From UBA9926 sp913064795 (GTDB taxonomy: Bacteria > Pseudomonadota > Gammaproteobacteria > Pseudomonadales > Azotimanducaceae): DNA of 64,000 nt. The position numbers and the translations under genes are program-made. The notes beneath the pieces are model-generated. The model did not search any database and was not told the origin of the DNA. It was given only the letters and a program-made list of their open reading frames with translations. The stretch spans positions 85,933-149,932 of the forward strand of contig JBJKZD010000008.1 in assembly GCA_045560765.1 (NCBI GenBank). Direction: 5' to 3'. Each line of letters begins with the position of its first letter. Position 1 is the stretch's first letter. Positions 36,579 through 46,025 of this stretch are shown here, one piece after another.

Positions 36579-37982
36579 TTAAGGTATCTGCCGGACCTGA
36601 ATGGCCTCTATGCCTTGGCCCGCCAATATATCCGAGATCACAACGACTGTATCGCTGGATACAAGGTTGGCGCGTTTCTTAAGCAAACTAAAAGCGGAAG
36701 CGAGGGTCTTCTCAGGATCTTGGCTGAAAGCAATGCGAAAGGGTGAGAGATTTCGGTTGAGCATCAACCGACGCCGAGTCTGGGAATCATTGGTAAAAGC
36801 AAAAATACGACTTTTTTGAGGATGGCAGTTGGTTACAAAGTCAGCCATGTAACCGCGCCGAGTAATCACGACGGTCCCTTTGGCGCCGATCCGCTCAGCG
36901 AGTTGAACCGCATAAAAAGCAATGTGTTGTTTGGTCGATTCTGACTTGAGCTCCTTAACAAAACTCAGGCCAGGCACCCGCTCGGAACTGCGAGCGATCT
37001 CGACTAACTGCTCGACACATCGGATGGGGTATTTGCCGATGGTCGTTTCGCCTGACAACATGACGGCATCGACTTCTTCATAAATTGCATTGGCGACATC
37101 GGTGACTTCGGCTCGGGTCGGAATCGGGTTTTCAATCATCGACTCCAATAAGTGGGTTGCGACAATGACACGTTTGCCCTCTTCGGCGCACCGGCGGACG
37201 ATCTTTCTCTGGACGTTGGGCAGTTCTGCCAGATTAATCTCAACACCGAGATCGCCCCTTGCCACCATAATGCCGTCTACCTCTTCCAGAATTTCATTTA
37301 AGTTTTCGACACCAGATTGATCCTCAATCTTGGCGATGATTTTTATTTTGCCCGCTTTTTTTCCCAAACGGGTTTTCAGTTCTAGAACGTCCGCGGCTTC
37401 TCGCACAAAAGAAAGTGCAATGAAGTCCACCTCTTGCTCTATTCCAAAGGCGATATCCAATGCATCTTTTTTTGTAATCGCTGGCAGATTGACTCTGATG
37501 CCCGGCAGGTTCACGTGGCGTTTACTTTTTAAAATGCCGCCGTCGATGATTCGACAGCGCAAGGTGCCGTTGTCATTCTTAGCCAGAACTTCAAGGTTGA
37601 TGATGCCGTTGTCGACGGTGATCCTATCCCCAATTTTCAACGTGCTCGTTAAATCTTCGTAATGAATACGGATCGACGAGGTCTCGACATCGGTACCATC
37701 TCTTACGCTGATTGTAATCTCAGCTCCGCTCTTGAGTTCGAGCTCGTCTGCGATGACACCTGTTCTGATCTCGGGCCCTTGGGTGTCGAGGAGAATGGCA
37801 ATGGGGTCTGGTCGCTTTCGGTTTAGTGTTTTAATTGCGCGGATCACTTTTGCAGCACTCTCATGGCTCGCGTGGGACATGTTGAGACGAACGATATCCA
37901 TTCCGGCATCCGAGAGTTTTTCAAGCTGATCGAAGGATTCAGTCTCGGGACCAATGGTGCAGATGATCTTAGTTTTTCTCAT
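36579..37982 (-). CDS. pyk: Pyruvate kinase
   Basis: Last step of glycolysis: phosphoenolpyruvate plus ADP to pyruvate plus ATP. 467 aa. MRKTKIICTIGPETES start, VRLNMSHASHES (substrate-binding Arg and Asn), LDTQGPEIRTG, KIIAKIEDQSGVENLNEI (catalytic Lys-Glu block), MVARGDLGVEI and MLSGETTIGKYP. C-terminal allosteric domain ends in VVISD-ILAGQG. Start taken at 37982, matching family N-termini; an ATG at 38012, one base after the dinB stop, would add ten residues and couple it to dinB. No strong ribosome site at either. Confidence 0.94.
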   Translation of the reverse strand: MRKTKIICTIGPETESFDQLEKLSDAGMDIVRLNMSHASHESAAKVIRAIKTLNRKRPDPIAILLDTQGPEIRTGVIADELELKSGAEITISVRDGTDVETSSIRIHYEDLTSTLKIGDRITVDNGIINLEVLAKNDNGTLRCRIIDGGILKSKRHVNLPGIRVNLPAITKKDALDIAFGIEQEVDFIALSFVREAADVLELKTRLGKKAGKIKIIAKIEDQSGVENLNEILEEVDGIMVARGDLGVEINLAELPNVQRKIVRRCAEEGKRVIVATHLLESMIENPIPTRAEVTDVANAIYEEVDAVMLSGETTIGKYPIRCVEQLVEIARSSERVPGLSFVKELKSESTKQHIAFYAVQLAERIGAKGTVVITRRGYMADFVTNCHPQKSRIFAFTNDSQTRRRLMLNRNLSPFRIAFSQDPEKTLASAFSLLKKRANLVSSDTVVVISDILAGQGIEAIQVRQIP

Positions 37983-38013
37983 GGGTAAGGTGCGCTTGGG
38001 AAAGCGCGGCATG

Positions 38014-39144
38014 TTACCCGATCTCATCACTGGGTTGAAGGTCTGGGGCACCTTCAAAGAGCGGCAGCTGCAGAGAGTCGGTGTCATCAGGATCAAAAAA
38101 ATTCACCCCCAGACCGATTAAGCGAACACCTTTGCCGCCGCCGCGCTCCCAGGCCCCTTGAATCAGCGTTTCAATCAAAGCGGGGTCGATACTATCGGTT
38201 CGGCGCTCCATTGTGGTTTGGGAGAAGTCTGAGAATTTTAGTTTGACTTGCTGATTCTTAATGCGGCGAGATGCGTAGGGCGCTAATCGGCGCGTTAGGT
38301 CTTTAAGAAGCGTTTTGACAACCGGGCTTGCGTCTGACACGTGAGCAAGATCCGCCGCGAATGTTCTTTCAACGCTAACGGATTTTCGAATCCAATGGGT
38401 TGTGAGTCTTCGGGGATCAATACCATGAGCCCGTTGAAAGAGATGGTTGCCAAATCGGCCAAAACGCCGAGTAAGCTCTGCCTCGCCGTAGTCTCTGACG
38501 TCTTGGCAGGTCACTAGCCCCAGTTTAGCCAACTTGGCGACCGTCACTTTGCCGACCCCCGGGATTTTTTTCAGCTGCAGTCCCTTTACAAATTCGTCCA
38601 TGGTTTCCGGAGTCAGTACAAATTGCCCGCCAGGCTTGTTCTCGTCGCTACAAATTTTGGCCAAGAATTTGACCGGTGCGATCCCTGCAGATGCGGACAG
38701 ACCGGTCTCTTCCTGAATGACGCGCCTGATATCTTCAGCTATACGGGTCGCACTGCCTTGATGAAGATCGACCTCTGTGACGTCGAGGTAGGCTTCATCC
38801 AAGCTCAGTGGTTCGATGAGGTTGGTGTAGCGATTAAAAATCCCGCGAATCTCTTTGGATATGGCTTGGTAGTAACTCATCCTTGGGGGTAGCACGACAA
38901 GATCGGGGCACAATCGCAGGGCGTAGGCGGTCGCCATCGCCGAGTGAATGCCAAAGGACCGTGCCGGATAGTTGCAGGCGGCAACGACGCCGCGAGAACG
39001 GGCTTGGCCACCGATGGCGAGCGGTTGATCGGTTAATGATGGGTCGTCTCGCATTTCTACTGCCGCGTAAAAACAGTCCATGTCGATGTGGATGAACTTC
39101 CGTACTGCGTTTGGTTCAGTACTGTGGCTGGCGGTTGAGGGCAT
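38014..39144 (-). CDS. dinB: DNA polymerase IV (Y-family)
   Basis: 376 aa translesion polymerase. FIHIDMDCFYAAVEMRDDP carries the first metal-binding Asp. YNPAR-like CNYPARSFGIHSAM and PLSLDEAYLDVT give the remaining acidic residues. HhH motif LKKIPGVGKVTVAKL, then the little-finger domain RTFAADLAH and VKLKFSDFSQ. A short C-terminal tail LQLPLFE resembles the beta-clamp-binding motif (QLxLF). Immediately upstream of pyk on the same strand. No LexA box was recognised before it. Confidence 0.94.
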   Translation of the reverse strand: MPSTASHSTEPNAVRKFIHIDMDCFYAAVEMRDDPSLTDQPLAIGGQARSRGVVAACNYPARSFGIHSAMATAYALRLCPDLVVLPPRMSYYQAISKEIRGIFNRYTNLIEPLSLDEAYLDVTEVDLHQGSATRIAEDIRRVIQEETGLSASAGIAPVKFLAKICSDENKPGGQFVLTPETMDEFVKGLQLKKIPGVGKVTVAKLAKLGLVTCQDVRDYGEAELTRRFGRFGNHLFQRAHGIDPRRLTTHWIRKSVSVERTFAADLAHVSDASPVVKTLLKDLTRRLAPYASRRIKNQQVKLKFSDFSQTTMERRTDSIDPALIETLIQGAWERGGGKGVRLIGLGVNFFDPDDTDSLQLPLFEGAPDLQPSDEIG

Positions 39145-39644
39145 GGGGTCTATGGCTCTTCAACGAGACCGGGTTGAGTTTCTCTAAGCTAGTTTATCGA
39201 GGTTGGGTGTAATTCTAAATAGGGCGGATGTGGCCACTATTTGTAGATCAACGTCGGCTGCTGCGGAGACGCTCTAGGAACGCATTAACCAGATAAACCT
39301 TCGCGGGTTTGAATCATTTGTCAGCGGTTTTCAATGCCGAGGCGGGATAAAATCGGGCTCGTATTTTCAAGCCTCCCCGTGATGTGATGCTGTACAGATT
39401 CGACAGTTCTAGGCGTATTTCCGATTATTGAACCGTTATGGCGGATCACTTTCGGGCTCGAGCTCGGGTGGCCGCACCGGCGCAAACTCACGTATTTTTC
39501 GAAGCGATTGTCGCCGACTCCTGCTGACATCAAAGGGCTCGATTGAGTCGGTGCAATCGACGCTGAGTCGATCCGTTGCATCTACAATCGATCAATGAAC
39601 TGCTATGATCAAAACCTGTTGGTTTGTCAGTGGGAAGCAGGCGT
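39145..39644. other. Divergent gap
   Basis: 500 bases between dinB and a small hypothetical gene. No repeat, hairpin or RNA gene recognised; open frames inside have no ribosome sites. Confidence 0.4.
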
Positions 39645-40019
39645 ATGAATTTGGAAGAAGCTCGACAGAAGTTCGTGCCTGCTGTCGAAGAGATCCTTGA
39701 TGAGTGCCGTTTGGTCGACGAGTTTGTCGACAAAGAGAAGTTTCAGGTGATGATCGCGACCATCTGGGGCAACGCGGTGCTTGAGCCTGAGCGATCAGGG
39801 ATCACAGAACACGATTTGCCTGTGCTTCACGATTTCCTCAACGAAGAGCTCGATCGCGTGGTCGGAAAAGAAGAAACGCTGATGACGACCTTCGAATTTC
39901 TGGTGAGCAAGAAAGGCCAGGACAGTTTAATTCGGCAGCAGACCAGCCAAAGGCATCGAGAGTTTATCCAATACTTTGCCCGATTGATGCTTCAGAGAGA
40001 GATCCCCGGAGGGCCTTAA
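39645..40019 (+). CDS. Small acidic helical hypothetical protein
   Basis: 124 aa, no signal peptide or TM. Mostly helical and acidic (NLEEARQKFVPAVEEILDE, FLNEELDRVVGKEETL), ending RHREFIQYFARLMLQREIPG. I do not recognise the family. The ATG at 39645 gives a compact start behind a GGAAGCAGG stretch. Stands alone between dinB and the symporter. The regular amphipathic pattern and normal codon use support a real gene. Confidence 0.7.
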   Translation: MNLEEARQKFVPAVEEILDECRLVDEFVDKEKFQVMIATIWGNAVLEPERSGITEHDLPVLHDFLNEELDRVVGKEETLMTTFEFLVSKKGQDSLIRQQTSQRHREFIQYFARLMLQREIPGGP

Positions 40020-40284
40020 TTAGACGCCCAAGCCGATATCATTCCAGTCGCTGCCTTAATTGGCAGCAAGACAGACAAAGAGCAAATCAGTTGTGAGTTC
40101 GAGGGTCCTGAACCCGCTGTCCCCGCATTGGTCCAATGCCCAGTTTTCAAACGTTGGAATGATCAGGTCTGACTGCTGCTACAGACCCAGGCAAAGAAAT
40201 CTTGAACTTTGTCTCAATCCTCAGGGCTCAGAACTCAGGGTGCGCTAAAAAAGCAGTGGTTAGATTTGAACGAGATCAACCCGT

Positions 40285-41554
40285 TCAAGGATTGGTGTGA
40301 CCTTGCGTGTAGCGCTGAACCACGAGTGTGCCAATGAGGTCCCCTTGCACGTTGACCATCGTTCTGAAGGTATCCAGGGGCCGCTCGATGACCAATAAGA
40401 TTGCGATGGCCTCTAGCGGAATGCCCACTGCTAACAGGACGATCTGCATCCCTGACATGGAAGCCGTCGGCATGCCCGGTGCGCCAATTGAGGAGATCAT
40501 AGCCATCAAAAAGACTGTGAACACCATTAGCGTACTGAGTTCAATGCCGTAGAGATAAGCGAGGAAGATGGCTGCGACCGCCTCAAAACAGAGCGGTGCC
40601 GTCCATGTTCATGGTTGCGCCGAGGGGCAATACAAAACTGCTTACGCTCTGATCGACCTTGAGGGTTTCCTCCGCGGTTTTCATCGAGACCGGTAATGTC
40701 GCCGCGCTTGAGGACGTCGAAAATGCGACCAGGAGCGGTTGAGCGAGGGATCGAATTAAGCTTGCCGGACTCCGGCCGGTGCTGATCCATGCGATGAGGG
40801 GTAAGACAATAAAACCATGCGTCAAGGTCAGTAGCGTGACTAAGATTGAGAACTGCAGCAACTGGGTTAAAAAGTCCGAACTGAAGGTGTCGCTGACGCC
40901 AAGTTTTAACGTGAAGTCAAATAAAATGGCAAAGATGCCGATAGGCAGGCAACGAATAATCCAGCCAAGCACTCTAAGGATCACGGCATTGGCATCTCTC
41001 ACCAATCCGAACAGCGGGCTGTCCGAACCGAGGGAAACAACCATTGCGATGCCCAGTAAAAAGGCGCTGGTGACGATCCCGACGATGTTCAAATTGACAA
41101 GGGAATGAAGCGGATTGGCGAAAGCCATCAGCAGCAGCTGCTGTAGAATCGCGATCAAAGAATCGCTGCCGGGATCGATCATCCGACCCTCAGAAAAGGT
41201 CAGGCTTTGTTCTAGGGTCGGGGGATAGGCTTCCCAGGGATGAATAAAAAAAACGGCGATCAATCCAAGAACAATCGCGAGAAGGGTCGTCATTAAATAG
41301 TAGGCGATGGTGACGCTACCGAGTCGACGTAGTTTGAGTACTGAACCAATGTTTGCGATGGCGCTGATGAGCGAGAAAAAGATCATGGGCGCAATCAGCA
41401 TTTTAAGTGCCGCCAAAAAAGCGACTTTTAACATGAGAATGATTTCGTAGAATGTGGTGGGCTCTTTGAGCCACGCGCTATCCCCCAATAACTGTGCAGC
41501 CACCACAGCTGCGAAGCCAGCAAGAATGATTTGAACCGTGAGATTTTTCAGCAT
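40285..41554 (-). CDS. Dicarboxylate/amino acid:cation symporter (DAACS), frameshifted
   Basis: About 422 aa when repaired. Eight-helix-plus-hairpin transporter of the GltP/DctA/GltPh family. Signature blocks: VAFSTSSSAATLPVSM (serine-rich hairpin 1), LPLGATMNMDGTALFEA (TM7 NMDGT) and SSIGAPGMPTASM (hairpin 2). The frame breaks right after NMDGTALF: one extra T in a TTTT run (complement, near 40588) creates a false TGA, and the protein continues in the neighbouring frame to 40285. The homopolymer context suggests sequence error. AAAGGA precedes the ATG at 41554. Imports acidic amino acids or C4-dicarboxylates with Na+ or H+. Confidence 0.87.
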
Positions 41555-41676
41555 AGGGCGATCCTTTGACGGTGAAATGATAACACTGCGTCGTTGATCG
41601 CACAGCAGGCAACAAAGCATTCACTTCTCTGGAAAGACGCGATAGTCTGAGGGCTCTGAGCGGGTTCGCAATCCCT

Positions 41677-43146
41677 ATGTTTGATTTTTACAGTTTAATT
41701 GTTCCGTTAGCGCTGCTGGCCGGCGCGATGCTGTTGATTAGAAGCCGATGGTACGGCTATCAGTTCGAGAATGTGAGTCCGGATGCCCTGCGTTTTGACC
41801 TTGAAAGCGGGGACTTGGTTTCAGCAGGCGATCGAGTCAGTCGGCTTCTGGGTTATCCGCATTCTGAGCAATGCCTCGGGCAGTACCACGCTCATGTTCA
41901 TTTTGTTAATTGTGGCCTGCATCAGCTGGCCAGTGGCCGAATGAGAGCGAGCGCACTTGCGTTACAAGATTGTCATGGTCTCCCATTACCCCAGGCGTTG
42001 AGAGTTCGTTCTGACTACCAAGGACGTTATCTTGAAATATCAATTGCAGATCAGTCAGAGCGCCGCCTCCAGCGAAGTTCTGAGGTTAATTTTCCACAAA
42101 TCGATGGATCTCAACCCAATGCAGAACCGCCCACGACCCATTTGAGTGCTTTGCTGACGTTGTTGGAGGCTCAAGCAAATGATGAACGGTTTTATGCAGT
42201 GCATGATCGGGCGACTGGCCGCCTATTTGTCACCCAGTCTTTGCTTGCGAGGATGGGGCTGATCTCTCGAGATCGTTGGCTGCCTGAGTCGCTTTGGTTG
42301 CAGTGTATTTTGGACCGCAACCGGACACCTTCAAACCATGCGCCAATCGATCTAGCCCACTGTGGGCCACGAATTTCGGTCGTGACAATGCGAGGGGAGG
42401 GTTTACTGTTTGATCTTGATGTTTTGTCCTTTGATGACGGCTTTCTTTTAGAGCCCGCGTCGGCTTCGCGCAACGCGAGTCCTGCCGCATCTTTGGAAAA
42501 GCACTTTACGAGTGAATTGGTTGCCGAGGATGACGGGTCAGCGCACGCCGCCCTCATGTCCGCTTCAGCGACTGACTCGCAAGCTGTGGATGAACCTCGT
42601 TACCAATGGCTTCGCCTCGGGCTTTCTGAGCAGATCTCAGCATCGGGGACTCAGGATATAGGGTCGCCCAACAGTCTGGCAGCGCCCAATCCGCCCTGGG
42701 TAGGAAACTTGACGGCCACAGCCCAGAGAGGATCAGATTGCTTGGCAGAAGCGGATGATTACTCGGGACTTAAATTGCTGGTGGTGGAAGACGATGACTT
42801 AATCCGGAAGGCCATTCGACCGGCCATTGAAAAATTAGGCGTCGCTTTTTCTATGGCGAAGACGCTTGCAGGTGCATTAGAGCGCTTTGCGGCAGAAGGT
42901 CCTCATGATGTTATTCTGACGGACCTGAACCTTGGCGCCTATACGTCCCGGCCGCTGATCGAGCAGGTTCGCAGGGAGTCTCCTGAAACCATCGTGGTAT
43001 TGATGACAGGGTCTCCGGTAGAGCTTGAAGGGGTTCATCAAGTGATCGCTAAGCCCTTCAGTCACGATTATTTGAGAATCACAGTTGAGTGGGCGTGCAT
43101 GCGGGCCAAATTAGAGCGCCGCAATCGAGAGAGCACCCGGGTATGA
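41677..43146 (+). CDS. Membrane-anchored PAS-like protein with C-terminal receiver
   Basis: 489 aa. One N-terminal helix (FYSLIVPLALLAGAMLLI), a PAS-like segment (about 30-130, SGDLVSAGDRVSRLLGYP), a second sensor-like segment (about 155-260), a low-complexity linker, and a receiver from about 365 (LKLLVVEDDDLIRKAIRP) with phospho-Asp about 416 in VILTDLNLG and Lys in VIAKPFSHD. There is no kinase, HTH or GGDEF domain. Output is thus by protein contact. The next gene overlaps it by four bases (ATGA). Confidence 0.78.
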   Translation: MFDFYSLIVPLALLAGAMLLIRSRWYGYQFENVSPDALRFDLESGDLVSAGDRVSRLLGYPHSEQCLGQYHAHVHFVNCGLHQLASGRMRASALALQDCHGLPLPQALRVRSDYQGRYLEISIADQSERRLQRSSEVNFPQIDGSQPNAEPPTTHLSALLTLLEAQANDERFYAVHDRATGRLFVTQSLLARMGLISRDRWLPESLWLQCILDRNRTPSNHAPIDLAHCGPRISVVTMRGEGLLFDLDVLSFDDGFLLEPASASRNASPAASLEKHFTSELVAEDDGSAHAALMSASATDSQAVDEPRYQWLRLGLSEQISASGTQDIGSPNSLAAPNPPWVGNLTATAQRGSDCLAEADDYSGLKLLVVEDDDLIRKAIRPAIEKLGVAFSMAKTLAGALERFAAEGPHDVILTDLNLGAYTSRPLIEQVRRESPETIVVLMTGSPVELEGVHQVIAKPFSHDYLRITVEWACMRAKLERRNRESTRV

Positions 43147-44015
43147 CACAAGCCATGTCATTTTTGATCCAAGCATTACCAATGCCTTGCTTTGTGCTGG
43201 ATGATGATGGCGCACTGGCCTGCTTCAATCAGGCTGCGCGGGTTGAGTTTGAAGACCCAGAGCAGGTCCTCGCCCATTGTCTAGAACATTGCAGCGAATT
43301 TCCGGATGAGGTGGGCAATTTCGAGTCAGAATTCCAGGGCATCCCCATGACCGGCACCTACCTGAAAGAGGGCGACCGATGCTTGGTGTTCTTAGAGTCT
43401 CACCAAGAACTTCATCGACTACAAAATGAGGTGCAAAAGCTTAAAAACCCCCAGAAACACCTGATTCAAGCGCTACAAAACTTGGTTGCAACCACAAAGG
43501 GTTATTCCGAATTAATTGCTGTCATGCTGGAAGAAAATCAACTGGTTGCCGGTGAACGGCTCGCAGCGGTTCGTCGCTACGAGCAGTACGTCAATGATCA
43601 CTTGGTTGACATGGAGGGGCTGCTAGAAGAGGCCACACAGGGTAAACCCTTTTCGGCGACGCCGTTTGAGAGCAGTGATCACCCGATTGCGCTGGTTTGT
43701 CTATCTAACGCGGTGCGAAGTGAGCTGGTTGCTGAGTTGTTTATGGCGCAAGGAATGGCAGCAGAGACCTCAGAGTCTCTGGTGGATGTGAGTGACCGTT
43801 TGCTGCGCCAACCCGAGGACGTTCGGCTACTGGTCATCGACCAACCCATTGAGGCTTTAGGCGCTTGGTTAAGGCATCATCCGGAGGCTTCGGTGATTCT
43901 ACTCGGGGATCATTCTGCGGCGTCTGACTTGGGTGACCGATCATGCCTGCTGACGGATTCGCCAATGGATATTAATCAATTGTTAAAAGCTGCGATTAAT
44001 TTGCTCAACAGTTAA
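43143..44015 (+). CDS. PAS protein with degenerate histidine-kinase dimer helix and pseudo-receiver
   Basis: 290 aa. PAS-like domain about 8-85, coiled coil 85-105, then a two-helix DHp-like segment. LQNLVATTKGYSELI mirrors HisKA text (LRTPLxAIxGYxELL), but the phospho-His position is occupied by another residue. No ATPase domain follows. The end (about 178-285) has receiver-like rhythm (ALVCLSNAVRSELVAELF, RLLVIDQPIEAL, SVILLGDHS) without the acidic pair. ATGA overlap with the upstream PAS-receiver gene implies co-translation, and the two may form a complex. Domain calls are by pattern only. Confidence 0.7.
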   Translation: MTQAMSFLIQALPMPCFVLDDDGALACFNQAARVEFEDPEQVLAHCLEHCSEFPDEVGNFESEFQGIPMTGTYLKEGDRCLVFLESHQELHRLQNEVQKLKNPQKHLIQALQNLVATTKGYSELIAVMLEENQLVAGERLAAVRRYEQYVNDHLVDMEGLLEEATQGKPFSATPFESSDHPIALVCLSNAVRSELVAELFMAQGMAAETSESLVDVSDRLLRQPEDVRLLVIDQPIEALGAWLRHHPEASVILLGDHSAASDLGDRSCLLTDSPMDINQLLKAAINLLNS

Positions 44016-44197
44016 AGGTTAACCCGGTCGAAGCAATCTCTTGAGTTTCAGTGGTCGGTGAGCAAGGAATTAACTGCGGCGGAGAAACCGGAGCCATCAA
44101 GCTCCATGTTGCAGTTACTCATTGATCATTCTCTCGTCAAAACGCGAGGTGTCCAGCGGTTGTTGCGCCTATGCCTTAGAAAAACAGTGAGCAATTC

Positions 44198-44213
44198 GGG
44201 CCAACTGGCCCGG
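44198..44213. terminator. GC-rich hairpin between convergent genes
   Basis: CGGGCC-AACT-GGCCCG, six-base stem with a four-base loop, between the PAS protein and the sirtuin, which converge here. No T-run on either side, so weak evidence. Confidence 0.35.
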
Positions 44214-44238
44214 CTCGGGTAAGACCCTGCTTAGCTGC

Positions 44239-45006
44239 TTAGACCGAAAGTTCAGCTGCGCTGGAGAGCGTCTCGCCGATGCCGAGTGGGATGACGAGGT
44301 CAGCAACAGGGTCGAGGTCCGTCGATTGGTGGTTGATAATGATCAACTCGGCACCCGACTGTTTGGCCAGCAAAGGGAAGCCTGCGGCGGGATAAACGGT
44401 CAATGAGGATCCAATCGCAAGGAATAGATCACATTCGGTCGATGCGGTGTGGGCGCGCTGCATTTCATCCTCAGGCATCGCTTGCCCAAACGAAATTGTG
44501 GCGGTTTTGATAATGCCCCCGCAGGCCGTACAGCTGGGTACGTTTTCGTCGGGAAGAAACTGATCCCGAATGTCTTCGAGTTCATATCGCATCTCGCAAG
44601 ACAAACATTTGGCATATTGGGCGTTGCCATGGAGTTCGATGATTTGATGTTCAGGCACTCCCGACTGCTGATGTAGACCATCGACGTTTTGGGTAATGAT
44701 GGTCGATAATTTGCCTTGTCGGACCCAATGCGCAAGCGCGTGGTGGCCTGCATTGGGCTCGGCTTCTCCAAAGGTATTTTTACCAGAAAAACGGCGTCGC
44801 CATGATTCTTGGCGCCATTTAGCAGATGCGACAAAGTCGCTGAAGTCGATCGGGGTCTGGGTTTTCCATATGCCGTTAGGACCTCTAAAATCTGGAATCC
44901 CCGATTCGGTAGAAATGCCAGCACCAGTAAAAACAACCATGTTTTTGGCGGCAGCAATCTTGGAAGCTAAAAGCGCGATCTCTGGGGCGTCGGTAAGCGA
45001 TGTCAT
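44239..45006 (-). CDS. Sir2 family NAD-dependent protein deacylase
   Basis: 255 aa. VVFTGAGISTESGIPDFRG (NAD-binding GAGxS), TQNVDGLHQQSG, ELHGNAQYAKCLSC with catalytic His and the first zinc Cys pair, PSCTACGGIIKTATISFGQ with the second pair, LAIGSSLTVYPAAGFP and IINHQSTD. Complete class-III/U-type bacterial sirtuin, cytosolic, removing acetyl groups from lysines using NAD. Divergent from the methyltransferase gene downstream in the window. Confidence 0.93.
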   Translation of the reverse strand: MTSLTDAPEIALLASKIAAAKNMVVFTGAGISTESGIPDFRGPNGIWKTQTPIDFSDFVASAKWRQESWRRRFSGKNTFGEAEPNAGHHALAHWVRQGKLSTIITQNVDGLHQQSGVPEHQIIELHGNAQYAKCLSCEMRYELEDIRDQFLPDENVPSCTACGGIIKTATISFGQAMPEDEMQRAHTASTECDLFLAIGSSLTVYPAAGFPLLAKQSGAELIIINHQSTDLDPVADLVIPLGIGETLSSAAELSV

Positions 45007-45220
45007 AGGGTGCGGTTTTGGATGAAGGACACCAGAGTTTAGAATGAATACTAGGCGCTCGCCAACTTAGCCCCGACGACATCTCGACGCTCGGTCGAGG
45101 CAATATTTTTAGGAGAAACTGCACCAGGGCAGTATGATTCGAGCGACTTTGAACGAAACACGCGCAATGGCGCTCGGGCCGTTCGAACGACGGCCGTCAC
45201 TGAAAAAGAGGACTTATCCT

Positions 45221-45844
45221 ATGGGTATCATTCGATCACTGTATGACCGACATCTCTTACCTAAAGTTTTGAACACATTGATGAAGTCGCCGGAGATGAC
45301 GCGTATTCGTGCTCGGTGGGTTCCTCAAGTATCGGGCCGGGTCCTAGAAATTGGCGTGGGCTCGGGACTTAATCTTCCCTTTTACTCAAGTGATGCACAG
45401 GTCTTCGCGGTTGATCCTTCAGAGGAGCTCCAAGTTTATGCCCGTGAAGTCGCTGAGGCGCATGGAACAAACGTTGAGTTTGCTGCGGAATCTGGAGAAA
45501 CCCTCCCTGCAGACAACCAGAGTTTCGATGCGGCGGTCATCACGTGGACGCTGTGCACGATCCCAGATCCCTTTGCCGCTTTGATGGAGTTGAGGCGTGT
45601 GCTAAAGCCAGGAGGAAAAGTGATCTTTGCTGAGCATGGGCTTTCGCCTGATGCGCACATCGCAAAGTGGCAGAAGCGGATTAACCCGATTTGGCAACCT
45701 GTCGCTGGGGGGTGCAATCTAAACCGTTGTCCCGACGTTTTGTTTTCAGAGGCAGGATTCGCTTTTGACGAAATACAGCGGGGTTATATTGCAGGCCCTA
45801 AGTTTGCGACCTACACCTACCAGGGCGCGGCGCGCCTAATGTAG
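45221..45844 (+). CDS. Class I SAM-dependent methyltransferase (METTL7/UbiE-like)
   Basis: 207 aa. VLEIGVGSGLNLPFY is motif I, VFAVDPSEEL motif II, FDAAVITWTLCTIPDP motif IV and LRRVLKPGGKVIFAEHG motif VI. A C-terminal Cys-rich bit, GGCNLNRCPDVL, is typical of the METTL7-like bacterial group. ATG at 45221 is preferred over a start 87 bases upstream because AGAGGA lies before it. Small-molecule (thiol or lipid) methylation is plausible; substrate unknown. Confidence 0.85.
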   Translation: MGIIRSLYDRHLLPKVLNTLMKSPEMTRIRARWVPQVSGRVLEIGVGSGLNLPFYSSDAQVFAVDPSEELQVYAREVAEAHGTNVEFAAESGETLPADNQSFDAAVITWTLCTIPDPFAALMELRRVLKPGGKVIFAEHGLSPDAHIAKWQKRINPIWQPVAGGCNLNRCPDVLFSEAGFAFDEIQRGYIAGPKFATYTYQGAARLM

Positions 45845-45992
45845 GCGCTGGGTTAACTTTTACACCGCGTTAGGCGGGTCAACCTCAAGGGTTGAATGGA
45901 TGCCCCTAGGTGTTCAAGTAGACCGTTAGAAGTTGTCTGGTTCAATCGAGGGTACCGCTTCGGACCATGATGTTAGTCTAATTCGTAGCGTG

Positions 45993-46013
45993 TAGAGCTT
46001 AGAGCTTAGAGCC
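45993..46013. repeat. Short heptamer array (TAGAGCT, three copies)
   Basis: Three consecutive 7-bp units TAGAGCT/TAGAGCT/TAGAGCC just past the end of the leftward CPT-like gene. Small, but the same 7-bp period as the arrays near 49.8 and 62.1 kb. Confidence 0.6.
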
Positions 46014-46025
46014 TTGAGTAAGAGG

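Noticed and set aside
40583..40590. TGA after NMDGTALF in the symporter as a second selenocysteine codon
   Set aside because: The protein resumes in a different frame (EAVAAIFLAYLYG), so this is a one-base insertion in a T-run. No Cys is expected at this place.
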